In this document: positions 8,165 through 13,728 of the stretch, piece by piece | Layout: every line of letters starts with the position of its first letter | How positions within the stretch are numbered: position 1 is the first letter of the stretch | Assembly: GCA_023429985.1 (NCBI GenBank) | Contig: JAEZCV010000125.1 | Coordinates: 1 to 13,728 of the forward strand | Direction: 5' to 3' | Origin: Bacteroidota bacterium | GTDB lineage: Bacteria > Bacteroidota > Bacteroidia > Chitinophagales > Chitinophagaceae | DNA: 13,728 nucleotides | Notes under the pieces: model-generated | The model's input: only the letters and a program-made list of their open reading frames with translations | Told to the model about the DNA's origin: nothing | Databases searched by the model: none | Program-made: the position numbers and the translations under genes

Positions 8165-8372
8165 AGTTTTGGCTGGTTATTGCAACAAATTAATTAAATA
8201 AAGAGGAAGAACAGATAAACTTCAGGTAATGAAATCATAAAAATGAAGGAAAGTCAAAATAACAGCTAACCATATCATCTTAAATATTATGTAGGATTCT
8301 AACTACAAAGCATATCTGTAAAATCAATGGATATAACTTGCACCGTCCCCCTGATTAAATTCGGACTATGAA

Positions 8373-8771
8373 ATGAATCAGCCACCATATAAGCTATATT
8401 ATACCGACGATGATGTCGACGACAGGATGCTGTTTGAAGAAGTAGCAGGAGCCATAAATGAAATTCAACAATTATCAGTATTTGAAAGCGGCATACATTT
8501 ACTCCGGCACCTGGAATCTATTAATGAAAAAGACCTTCCCACTTCAATTGTATGCGACATGAAAATGCACCTGATGGATGGCCTTGAGGTTTTAGAAAAG
8601 CTGAAGGAAAATCCCTGTTGGTCCAAAATACCTGTTACAATTTTAACCACATCATCCAGCCGTCTGGAAAAAGAAAAAGCACTTAAAGCAGGGGCAAAAG
8701 ATTTTATTACCAAGCCTGTAACCATTTCCGAGCTGGAAGCTATCATCAGGAAAATCCTTTTTTACCAATAA
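8373..8771 (+). CDS. Stand-alone receiver-domain response regulator
   Basis: This 132-residue protein consists only of a CheY-like receiver domain, of the subclass beginning YTDDDVDDR that is common in Bacteroidota and cyanobacteria (Rcp1-like). It has the acidic cluster Asp12-Asp14, phosphoacceptor Asp62 in VCDMKMHLMDG, Thr92/Thr93 and Lys114 in ITKPV. There is no output domain, so it should act by protein contact or as a phosphorelay intermediate. The ATG at 8373 gives a normal start; an ATG at 8368 is followed by a stop after one codon. Its stop codon ends exactly one base before the stop of the convergent PAS kinase, which makes that kinase a spatial but not operonic partner. Whether they exchange phosphate cannot be told from sequence. 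Confidence 0.93.
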   Translation: MNQPPYKLYYTDDDVDDRMLFEEVAGAINEIQQLSVFESGIHLLRHLESINEKDLPTSIVCDMKMHLMDGLEVLEKLKENPCWSKIPVTILTTSSSRLEKEKALKAGAKDFITKPVTISELEAIIRKILFYQ

Positions 8772-9806
8772 TCAATTTCTAAAAGGAATAATTACTTCCA
8801 GCTTACAACCTGAACCAGGGGCTGTATTTATTTTAAAGCTTCCGCCGGCAACCAAAACCCTGTTCCGGATATTTACATATCCCAAACCAGGTTCCATTGA
8901 ATCGAGGTCAAATCCCTTCCCATCATCTTCAATTTTTAATTTAAGCAGTTCATCGTTATGATCAATTGAAACATAAATATTCCTGGCCTGTGCGTGTTTG
9001 ATAATATTAGTGATCTGCTCCTGCGTAATGCGCAGGATTGAACGCTTTACTTCCTGGCTAACCAGGTCTTCACCAGGAAAATTCTTTATATACGCGATTT
9101 TAAATCCATCGTAAGCCCCAACCTGTCCCATTAACGTGTTCATTGATTCTTCCAGGTGAATTTCGCGCTGCGATGTACTCACCAGGGCTTCTGAAATTTT
9201 TTTTATTTCCCTTATGGCATCGCTTATCAAGCCAAGGCCCTTTCCTGCCATGTTTCGATCTACATCGTTTTTATCCAGCGCTCTTCCCAGGTACATTTTT
9301 GCTGTGATCAGAAGCTGGTTCACATTATCATGCAATTCACGGCTCAATTCCTTGCTTTCCGATTCCTTATAGGCCGAAACAGCATTTTCAATTTCACTGG
9401 AAGTATGCTGATCCAGTTGCTTTAATTTTCTTCCCAGCAAAAACTGTTCAGTTATATTTTCCACAGTATGCAAAATATATTCAACAACACCTTTATTATT
9501 CTTTATAGGAATATTCAATGGCTTCCAGTAATGTTCTACAAACCTGCTGGTTCCAGGTATCCTGGTATCATATCTTTGAATATCCATTGCATGAGGCCTG
9601 CCCGTTTTTAAAACAAGGTGAAGTGACTCGGTTAAGTTTCTTACCCCATTTGCATGCGGATTGGCCGGATTGTCCGGAAAAGCTTCAAACAAGGGTTTAC
9701 CAATAATGCTGCGGTCCTGCTGGGTATTATGCAAATAAAGTTCACTGGCTTCAATTATTGTAAAACCAGGAGCTGCATTTACAATTAAATAACTCGCAGG
9801 CAACAA
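8772..9806 (-). CDS. PAS-HisKA_3 sensor histidine kinase with defective start
   Basis: The readable part is 344 residues, cytoplasmic, with no membrane segment. A PAS domain occupies about 1-122, with the conserved GKPLFEAFPDNP and RYWKP-like (HYWKPLN) motifs. A linker helix leads to a HisKA_3 dimerisation domain with phosphoacceptor His159 in SRELHDNVNQLL. The HATPase_c domain has Asn267 in EQITNIIKHA, the G1 box DDGKGFD (294-300) and GLGYVNIRNR (307-316). This is the NarL-partner (HPK7) class, yet no LuxR-type regulator is near. The only start in frame is a TTG at 9806. PAS homology continues upstream as RIFEQVFK to an in-frame TGA at 9831-9833, with no ATG or GTG. An ATG at 9834 is out of frame by one base; deleting one A would give MRIFEQVFK. 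So this may be a frameshifted gene, a rearranged gene, a sequence error, or a TTG start. Confidence 0.8.
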   Translation of the reverse strand: MLPASYLIVNAAPGFTIIEASELYLHNTQQDRSIIGKPLFEAFPDNPANPHANGVRNLTESLHLVLKTGRPHAMDIQRYDTRIPGTSRFVEHYWKPLNIPIKNNKGVVEYILHTVENITEQFLLGRKLKQLDQHTSSEIENAVSAYKESESKELSRELHDNVNQLLITAKMYLGRALDKNDVDRNMAGKGLGLISDAIREIKKISEALVSTSQREIHLEESMNTLMGQVGAYDGFKIAYIKNFPGEDLVSQEVKRSILRITQEQITNIIKHAQARNIYVSIDHNDELLKLKIEDDGKGFDLDSMEPGLGYVNIRNRVLVAGGSFKINTAPGSGCKLEVIIPFRN

Positions 9807-9828
9807 TTTAAAAACCTGCTCAAATATT

Positions 9829-9915
9829 CTTCATTCAGGTCAAATTCTGGTAGAGAGCGAAGAAGGCAGGGGAACTACCTTTACCCTAAAGTTACCGCTT
9901 CACCAGGATAGCTGA
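9829..9915 (+). pseudogene. Remnant of a histidine-kinase ATPase C-terminus
   Basis: Read on the plus strand, this stretch encodes ILHSGQILVESEEGRGTT followed by FTLKLPLHQDS and a TGA at 9913-9915. This is the standard last 25-30 residues of a HATPase_c domain (H-x-G-G-x-I-x-V-E-S-x-x-G-x-G-T-x-F-x-L-x-L-P). The rest of such a kinase is absent: upstream in frame there are only 12 more unrelated-looking codons before a TAA at 9790-9792, and that DNA is the coding start of the opposing PAS kinase. It is therefore a 5'-truncated fragment left by deletion, inversion or recombination. No start codon or function is expected. Confidence rests on the very typical motif; the event that made it is inferred. 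Confidence 0.75.
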
Positions 9916-9955
9916 TTGCCTGAATTCTTAGGAACATCCTAACATCTTTACTTCC

Positions 9956-9963
9956 TACCTTAG
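9956..9963 (+). promoter_or_regulatory. Possible -7 element for exported TonB-C-like gene
   Basis: TACCTTAG differs from the Bacteroidota -7 consensus TAnnTTTG at one position and lies 36 bp upstream of the ATG at 10000. No convincing -33 TTG was seen at the expected distance, so this is a weak call. Confidence 0.3.
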
Positions 9964-9999
9964 AGCAGCATAAAATCATCACCCGGTAAATATTAAAAT

Positions 10000-10683
10000 A
10001 TGAAGTGGGGTTTATTACTGTTCTTTCTTGCAGCCGGCTTTAATGCCGATGCCCAGTCTTTAAAAGACCTGTTATATGGTGGAAAATTAAAAAAGGGAAC
10101 TACAGGAGTGATCCGCAAAACAGATGACCTGAGTACCAAGATTGATACGGGCCAGAAATCCGATACTTTAATTATTGATTCTTTAAGGTTCAACCAGGAC
10201 TCCGTTACCAGCGACTCCACGGTAATTGCCGCACCTGACTTAATGCCAGTTGCAGACTTTGAAAAGGATAGCACCAATGAAATTATAGCCATTGACTCCG
10301 CTGAAGCTAACGTTGACCGTGAAATTGAAATACCGGAAATTGAAACACCGGCAACCCCGCAATCGCCCAAAGCCCCGGTTATTGCAAAATCCAATAACCG
10401 CATCTGGAAAGATTATACCGATTCATTAAAAACGGTATTGGAAACTGAAGTGCTTAACAATAAAAAGATCAAAAAAGGCACTTATTATCTTACCCTCGAA
10501 TACGAAATAGATTTGGATGGTACGGTTGAAGTAACAAAGATCATTTCATCACCCGAAAATGCAGTTTTGCAAAGCCAGGTGCAGGAAAGATTAATGTATG
10601 GCGCACCGCAAATGAATCCTCTTCCTGCCAGTGCAACAAAAAAGGTGAAGCGGAAGTATAATTTTAATATTACTAAGAACTGA
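10000..10683 (+). CDS. Exported protein with TonB-C-like C-terminal domain
   Basis: This 227-residue protein has a signal peptide at residues 1-18 (hydrophobic GLLLFFLAAGF, ending ADA before Gln19). The mature start, QSLKDLLYGGKLKKGT, looks like a recurrent family motif of Bacteroidota hypothetical proteins. Residues of about 40-130 are low-complexity, rich in Asp, Ser, Thr, Glu and Pro, and probably disordered. Residues of about 135-227 form a compact domain with YYLTLEYEIDLDGTVEVTKI, a helix near 188-198 and a closing strand KRKYNFNI. The pattern of strand, D-G-x-V, strand, helix and strand resembles the TonB C-terminal fold, but the family's membrane anchor is replaced by a cleavable signal. 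It is probably periplasmic. A strong terminator follows, and the upstream neighbour is a kinase remnant, so it is likely monocistronic. The function is unknown; the TonB-like call is an inference from pattern. Confidence 0.85.
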   Translation: MKWGLLLFFLAAGFNADAQSLKDLLYGGKLKKGTTGVIRKTDDLSTKIDTGQKSDTLIIDSLRFNQDSVTSDSTVIAAPDLMPVADFEKDSTNEIIAIDSAEANVDREIEIPEIETPATPQSPKAPVIAKSNNRIWKDYTDSLKTVLETEVLNNKKIKKGTYYLTLEYEIDLDGTVEVTKIISSPENAVLQSQVQERLMYGAPQMNPLPASATKKVKRKYNFNITKN

Positions 10684-10703
10684 TAGTAGTTAAAAATTAT
10701 TTT

Positions 10704-10729
10704 AAAAAGATCCTGTACGGGATCTTTTT
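10704..10729 (+). terminator. Rho-independent terminator
   Basis: AAAAAGATCC (10704-10713) pairs perfectly with GGATCTTTTT (10720-10729) around a six-base loop, and the 3' arm is itself a T tract extending to 10731. It begins 21 bp after the stop of the exported-protein gene. The A/T symmetry means it could also work on the opposite strand. Confidence 0.88.
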
Positions 10730-10751
10730 TTATGCCCAATAACGATAAATA

Positions 10752-10837
10752 TTTTGAACCACAGAGTCACGGAGACAGGGAGGAACACAGAGCATCCTCC
10801 GTGAAACTTTGTGCCTCTGTGGCTCCGTGGTTCAAAA
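10752..10837. repeat. Imperfect palindrome, dispersed CACAGAG/CTCCGTG-type repeat
   Basis: Arms 10752-10774 (TTTTGAACCACAGAGTCACG + GAG) and 10815-10837 are inverted copies over 23 positions with three differences, two of which are G-U pairs in RNA. A second hairpin sits inside: GGAGGA (10779-10784) with TCCTCC (10795-10800). Built from short CACAGAG, CACGGAG and CTCCGTG words, it resembles an intergenic repeat I recall from many Bacteroidota and environmental genomes; I could not check copy number. It lies between two convergent terminators, in a region with no gene. Confidence 0.75.
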
Positions 10838-10864
10838 AAAATTAAAACAGAATCCTTACAAAAC

Positions 10865-10894
10865 AAAAAAGACGCGAAGAAGAATCTCCGCGCC
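10865..10894 (-). terminator. Rho-independent terminator of repeat surface protein gene
   Basis: On the minus strand GGCGCGGAG (10894-10886) pairs with CTTCGCGTC (10879-10871) as a nine-pair, GC-rich stem with two G-U pairs and a six-base loop, followed by six T residues (10870-10865). It lies 31 bp past the stop codon of the long repeat protein gene. Confidence 0.88.
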
Positions 10895-10925
10895 TTACCC
10901 AATCCTGAATAACCATTATATCATC

Positions 10926-13728
10926 TCACCTCTTTCCTATCTTGATGGTTTCCCTGTTTCCGTCTACTAATAATTCTAAAATATATATGCCTGTTTTCAA
11001 ACTTCCCGTTTCTACACGAATCTGTTTACCAGCAGCCTTAACATCCTTCACCAGTCTTCCTGCCGCATCATAGAGCTTCACCGTTCCTGCTGTTGAAGGC
11101 TGTTTCCTCAAATCTATTACCAATTCATTGTGTGAAGTTTGAACCAACTGTTGTACCATGCTTGTCAACCTGATGTTGATCCTTATAATCTTGCTGTATA
11201 TGAAGCTGCCATCATCATCCAGCTGTTTGATCCTGTAAAAACTGGTTCCTTCTAATGGATTCACATCGGTGAACTCATAGTTTCTCTCGCTATTGCTGAA
11301 CCCTGCTGCCGAAACAGCGCCTAGTTTGATAAAATCTACCCCATTAGGACTACGCTCAATTTCGAAGCCCTTGCTGTTTTGTTCGGAACCTGTTGTCCAT
11401 TTCAATAAAACACCTTTGTTTTGGTAAACACCGGTGAAAGCAATAAAGTTTACCGGAAGAGTGCCCGTTGTTACCATGGCGGTTGCAGGTGAAGTGGTAA
11501 GCACCTGCGATGTGGCCCCAAAATCATTATACTCGAAAACTGCAAAATGATAAATTGTTCCAGGCTGAAGATTGGTTACTGTAACAAAATCCTGCAAGCC
11601 ATCAAACACTACATAATTGCCATCGCCTATTTCAGCTCCCGAACCAAAAAATGAATTTGCAAAATATTCTATGCTGTTAGCCGGCACTTCATCAACCGCA
11701 CTTCCCTGTTTCATTAATACAATACGCTTATTGCCGCTTCCATTTGTCCAATGAAGGGTAGCGGATCCTGTAGAAACCGTACCGGGTAAAGCATTCCCGG
11801 CCTGAACTGCAGGTGGACCAATCGTGGTTACCTGTCCGGCACTTCCTGGAACAAGGTAAACAGGAGCATCACTGCCGTTGAATTCAAAAACAGCAAAATG
11901 ATAAGTTGTTCCTGGTAAAAGATTGGTTATAGTTGCATTGCTGGAAGTAGATTTATATACAACATAATTACCGGCACCTAATTGACTACCATTACCAAAA
12001 ACTGTATTGGAATTATAACTTGTAAGGTCGGCTGGCATAACATCAACTGCATTTCCCTGCCTTGCTACAACAAGCCTGTTAGATCCATTACCATTCGTCC
12101 AGCTAACGATAACACTGTTTGACGCAACAGAAGTAAAAGCAACATTGTTTGCCTGCACTGTAGGTACAGAAAGGGTGGATTGTGATGCCTCTGCAAATGA
12201 ACTGGTGAGGTAAGCAATATTGCTTCCAGATCCACTGTACTCATAAACCCTGAAATGGTACACCGTATTTGGCGATAACCCTGTCAGGTCAATAAATCCG
12301 CCGATATTATCATAAACAACTTTCTGACCGGCACTGATCTCCGGAGCTACATTAAATGCAGAAGTGGTAGTTCCAAGATAATCTACTCCGTCCACCGGCA
12401 CTGCATCAACGGGCGCTCCTGCTCTTACTACTACAATTCTTCTTTCACCGTTACCTAAACTCCAGTTCACGCGCATTTTAGTTCCATCGAGTTGCGAAAA
12501 TGAAAGATTGCTCGGGGAAACCGTTGGCCTGTCGGCTGTTGACTGGCTTCCGGTGGCAGCATTTAAATTATATACTATACCTGAAGATCCATTGGCTTCA
12601 AAAACTGCAAAATGATAGGTTTTGTTGATATCCAGACCTGTTACAGTAACACTATTTGAAGTACTGCTGTATACTACATAGTTTCCGGCTCCCAACTGCG
12701 CACCATTTCCAAAAATGGTGGAAGAAGAATAAGTTGAATAAGTTGTTGGTATTGCATCTACAGCAACACCTTCTCTTGCCACAACCAGCCTGCGTGTGCC
12801 ATTGCCGGGCGTCCAGCTTATGGTCATTGCGTTCCCTGTAATGTTACTGAAAACTATATTCGAAGGTGCTATTGTTGGTGCCACCAGGGTTTCCCTGCTT
12901 CCTGTTGCATAACTGCTGGTAAGGTATGCAATCGTGCTTCCTGTACCTGAATATTCATATATGCGGAAATAATAAGTTACGCCAGTTTCAAGTCCTGACA
13001 AATCCATAAATCCGCCAGTATTATCATAAATTACTTTCTGACCTGCGCTGATTTCGGGTGCTGCAGTAAAGGATGTTGAACTTACTGGTAAATAATCAAC
13101 ACCATCGGTTGGAACAGCATCCACCGGCGATCCCGCTCGTGCTATTATAATACGTCTTGCGCCATTTCCAATTGTCCAGCTGATGCGCATGGAATTACCA
13201 TCAATCTGAGAAAAACTCAGTGCAGAAGATGGAACTGTTGGCCTTTCGGAAGTCGCTGCACTGGCCACCGCCGGATCAATAAGGTTATACACCGGTGCAC
13301 TGCTGCCATTAGCCTCATAAATGGCAAAATGATATGTTTTATTTACAGTGAGTGCATTTAATGTAATGGTTGTTGCTGTTGTAAAGCCAACAACATAATT
13401 TCCATTGCCAAGATGTGTACCACTTCCAAAATTGGAATGGGCACTGTAAAGGCTGAGTTGTGCCGGACTAACATCTACTGCACCATCTTCCTTTGCAATT
13501 ACCAGGCGGCGTGCACCATCACCTGCCGTCCAGTTTAATTTCATTGATGTTGAAGTTATGTTGGAGAAACTGATGTTTGATGGCTGGGTTGTAGGTGCTG
13601 AAACGGTAGACTGGCTTCCGCTTGCAAAGCTGCTGGTTAAATAAGCAATGGTTGATCCTGTACCATCATATTCATACACTTTAAAATAATAGGTAGTAGC
13701 AGGATCAAGTCCTTTACAATCGAAGCTT
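10926..13728 (-). CDS. Giant FnIII-like repeat protein with T9SS sorting domain, 5' partial
   Basis: The frame is open from the right edge to a TGA at 10926-10928, giving 933 visible residues; the N-terminus and signal peptide lie outside. There is no credible start inside: the GTG at 13679 is a Val within a repeat (YYFKVYEYDGTGS). Six complete repeats of 116-122 residues carry the motifs GNGxRRLVVARxG-x-x-VD, FGNGxxLGxGNYVVY and TYHFAVFExNGS, which look like FnIII-type beta sandwiches. After them comes a beta domain (LPVNFIAFTG ... WTTGSEQNSKGFEIERS ... SFYRIKQLD), very common just before sorting domains. The last 75 residues (LVIDLRKQP ... VKLYDAAGRLVKDV ... LKTGIYILEL ... GKR) are a T9SS type A C-terminal domain. 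The protein should be secreted through the type IX system and fixed to, or released from, the cell surface. Likely adhesin or surface-enzyme scaffold; ligand unknown. Confidence 0.93.
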   Translation of the reverse strand, partial: SFDCKGLDPATTYYFKVYEYDGTGSTIAYLTSSFASGSQSTVSAPTTQPSNISFSNITSTSMKLNWTAGDGARRLVIAKEDGAVDVSPAQLSLYSAHSNFGSGTHLGNGNYVVGFTTATTITLNALTVNKTYHFAIYEANGSSAPVYNLIDPAVASAATSERPTVPSSALSFSQIDGNSMRISWTIGNGARRIIIARAGSPVDAVPTDGVDYLPVSSTSFTAAPEISAGQKVIYDNTGGFMDLSGLETGVTYYFRIYEYSGTGSTIAYLTSSYATGSRETLVAPTIAPSNIVFSNITGNAMTISWTPGNGTRRLVVAREGVAVDAIPTTYSTYSSSTIFGNGAQLGAGNYVVYSSTSNSVTVTGLDINKTYHFAVFEANGSSGIVYNLNAATGSQSTADRPTVSPSNLSFSQLDGTKMRVNWSLGNGERRIVVVRAGAPVDAVPVDGVDYLGTTTSAFNVAPEISAGQKVVYDNIGGFIDLTGLSPNTVYHFRVYEYSGSGSNIAYLTSSFAEASQSTLSVPTVQANNVAFTSVASNSVIVSWTNGNGSNRLVVARQGNAVDVMPADLTSYNSNTVFGNGSQLGAGNYVVYKSTSSNATITNLLPGTTYHFAVFEFNGSDAPVYLVPGSAGQVTTIGPPAVQAGNALPGTVSTGSATLHWTNGSGNKRIVLMKQGSAVDEVPANSIEYFANSFFGSGAEIGDGNYVVFDGLQDFVTVTNLQPGTIYHFAVFEYNDFGATSQVLTTSPATAMVTTGTLPVNFIAFTGVYQNKGVLLKWTTGSEQNSKGFEIERSPNGVDFIKLGAVSAAGFSNSERNYEFTDVNPLEGTSFYRIKQLDDDGSFIYSKIIRINIRLTSMVQQLVQTSHNELVIDLRKQPSTAGTVKLYDAAGRLVKDVKAAGKQIRVETGSLKTGIYILELLVDGNRETIKIGKR
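11460..13595 (-). repeat. Tandem FnIII-like coding repeats in alternating A/B order
   Basis: Six in-frame units can be drawn: A 13595-13245, B 13244-12879, A 12878-12531, B 12530-12165, A 12164-11814 and a divergent A-like unit 11813-11460. The tail of another B precedes them at the window edge. B units share VDYL, APEISAGQKVxYDNxGGF and GxIAYLTSSxA-type segments that A units lack; A units share FGNG and LGxGNYVV. Thus the array is built from an A-B dimer of about 714-717 bp. Nucleotide identity between like units is clearly lower than their protein similarity, which suggests old duplications under protein-level selection. Confidence 0.85.

Noticed and set aside
8165..8372. Promoter for the ABC operon or receiver gene in the divergent 208-bp gap
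   Set aside because: Only imperfect matches to TAnnTTTG were found on either strand (for example CAAATTAA near 8184 and TAACTTG near 8334), too weak to annotate.
10752..10837. CRISPR or tandem array suggested by repeated CACAGAG/CACGGAG words
   Set aside because: There are only two inverted arms with no regular spacer units, so it is a palindrome rather than an array.
10485..10902. Minus-strand frames of 84 and 66 codons around 10485-10902
   Set aside because: One is antisense to the exported protein gene; the other reads through both terminators and the palindromic repeat.
13671..13728. Start of the repeat protein at a GTG at 13679
   Set aside because: The frame stays open to the window edge and the residues before it (GLDPATTYYFK) continue the B-type repeat, so the true start lies outside.
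13723..13728. Window ends exactly on AAGCTT (HindIII), suggesting a clone or vector boundary
   Set aside because: The coding repeat continues to the last base with no vector-like sequence, and other AAGCTT sites occur inside the window (for example near 1749), so this may be chance.

Overview
The window looks like chromosomal DNA of a Bacteroidota bacterium, most like Chitinophagaceae/Sphingobacteriia. The reasons are a type IX secretion (T9SS)-style C-terminal domain on a giant repeat protein, a DUF3127 gene of the kind found in Bacteroidota, a LytS/LytTR pair, a TAnnTTTG-type -7 promoter element, the near absence of Shine-Dalgarno sequences, and AT-rich, ATG-started genes. The genus call is an inference. 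No tRNA, rRNA, CRISPR, IS element or phage gene was seen.

Layout. Positions 1-2633 (minus) hold most of a secreted tricorn-protease homologue that runs off the left edge. Upstream on the same strand are a LytTR response regulator (2687-3370) and its LytS-like membrane histidine kinase (3407-4909), so kinase, regulator and protease may be one transcript. A 293-bp gap (4910-5202) with TGTGA-type half-sites separates these from a plus-strand DUF3127 gene (5203-5538), a small OB-fold-like protein whose last residues resemble the protein-docking tip of SSB. Next comes a tightly coupled minus-strand pair: an ABC ATPase with an extra N-terminal helical domain and a degenerate H-loop (7025-8164), and an eight-TM membrane protein with a large soluble insert (5550-7022).

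Positions 8373-8771 (plus) encode a stand-alone receiver protein. It abuts, tail to tail with no gap, a minus-strand PAS/HisKA_3 histidine kinase (8772-9806). The kinase has no normal start codon, and its PAS homology extends upstream of the first usable start. Exactly where that homology is cut off, the plus strand carries about 29 codons of the C-terminal end of another histidine kinase ATPase domain (9829-9915). This marks a rearrangement scar or broken gene. Positions 10000-10683 encode an exported protein with a TonB-C-like end, followed by a clear rho-independent terminator. The gap 10684-10925 also holds a large imperfect palindrome of a dispersed-repeat type and a minus-strand terminator. 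The right end (10926-13728, minus) is the C-terminal 933 residues of a very long secreted protein built from alternating FnIII-like repeats, a final beta domain and a T9SS sorting domain.

Most genes are ordinary for this phylum. The points best worth following are the ABC/membrane pair, the kinase scar near 9830, the SSB-like tip on the DUF3127 protein, and the dimeric higher-order repeat in the surface protein. None of these proves a new system from sequence alone.
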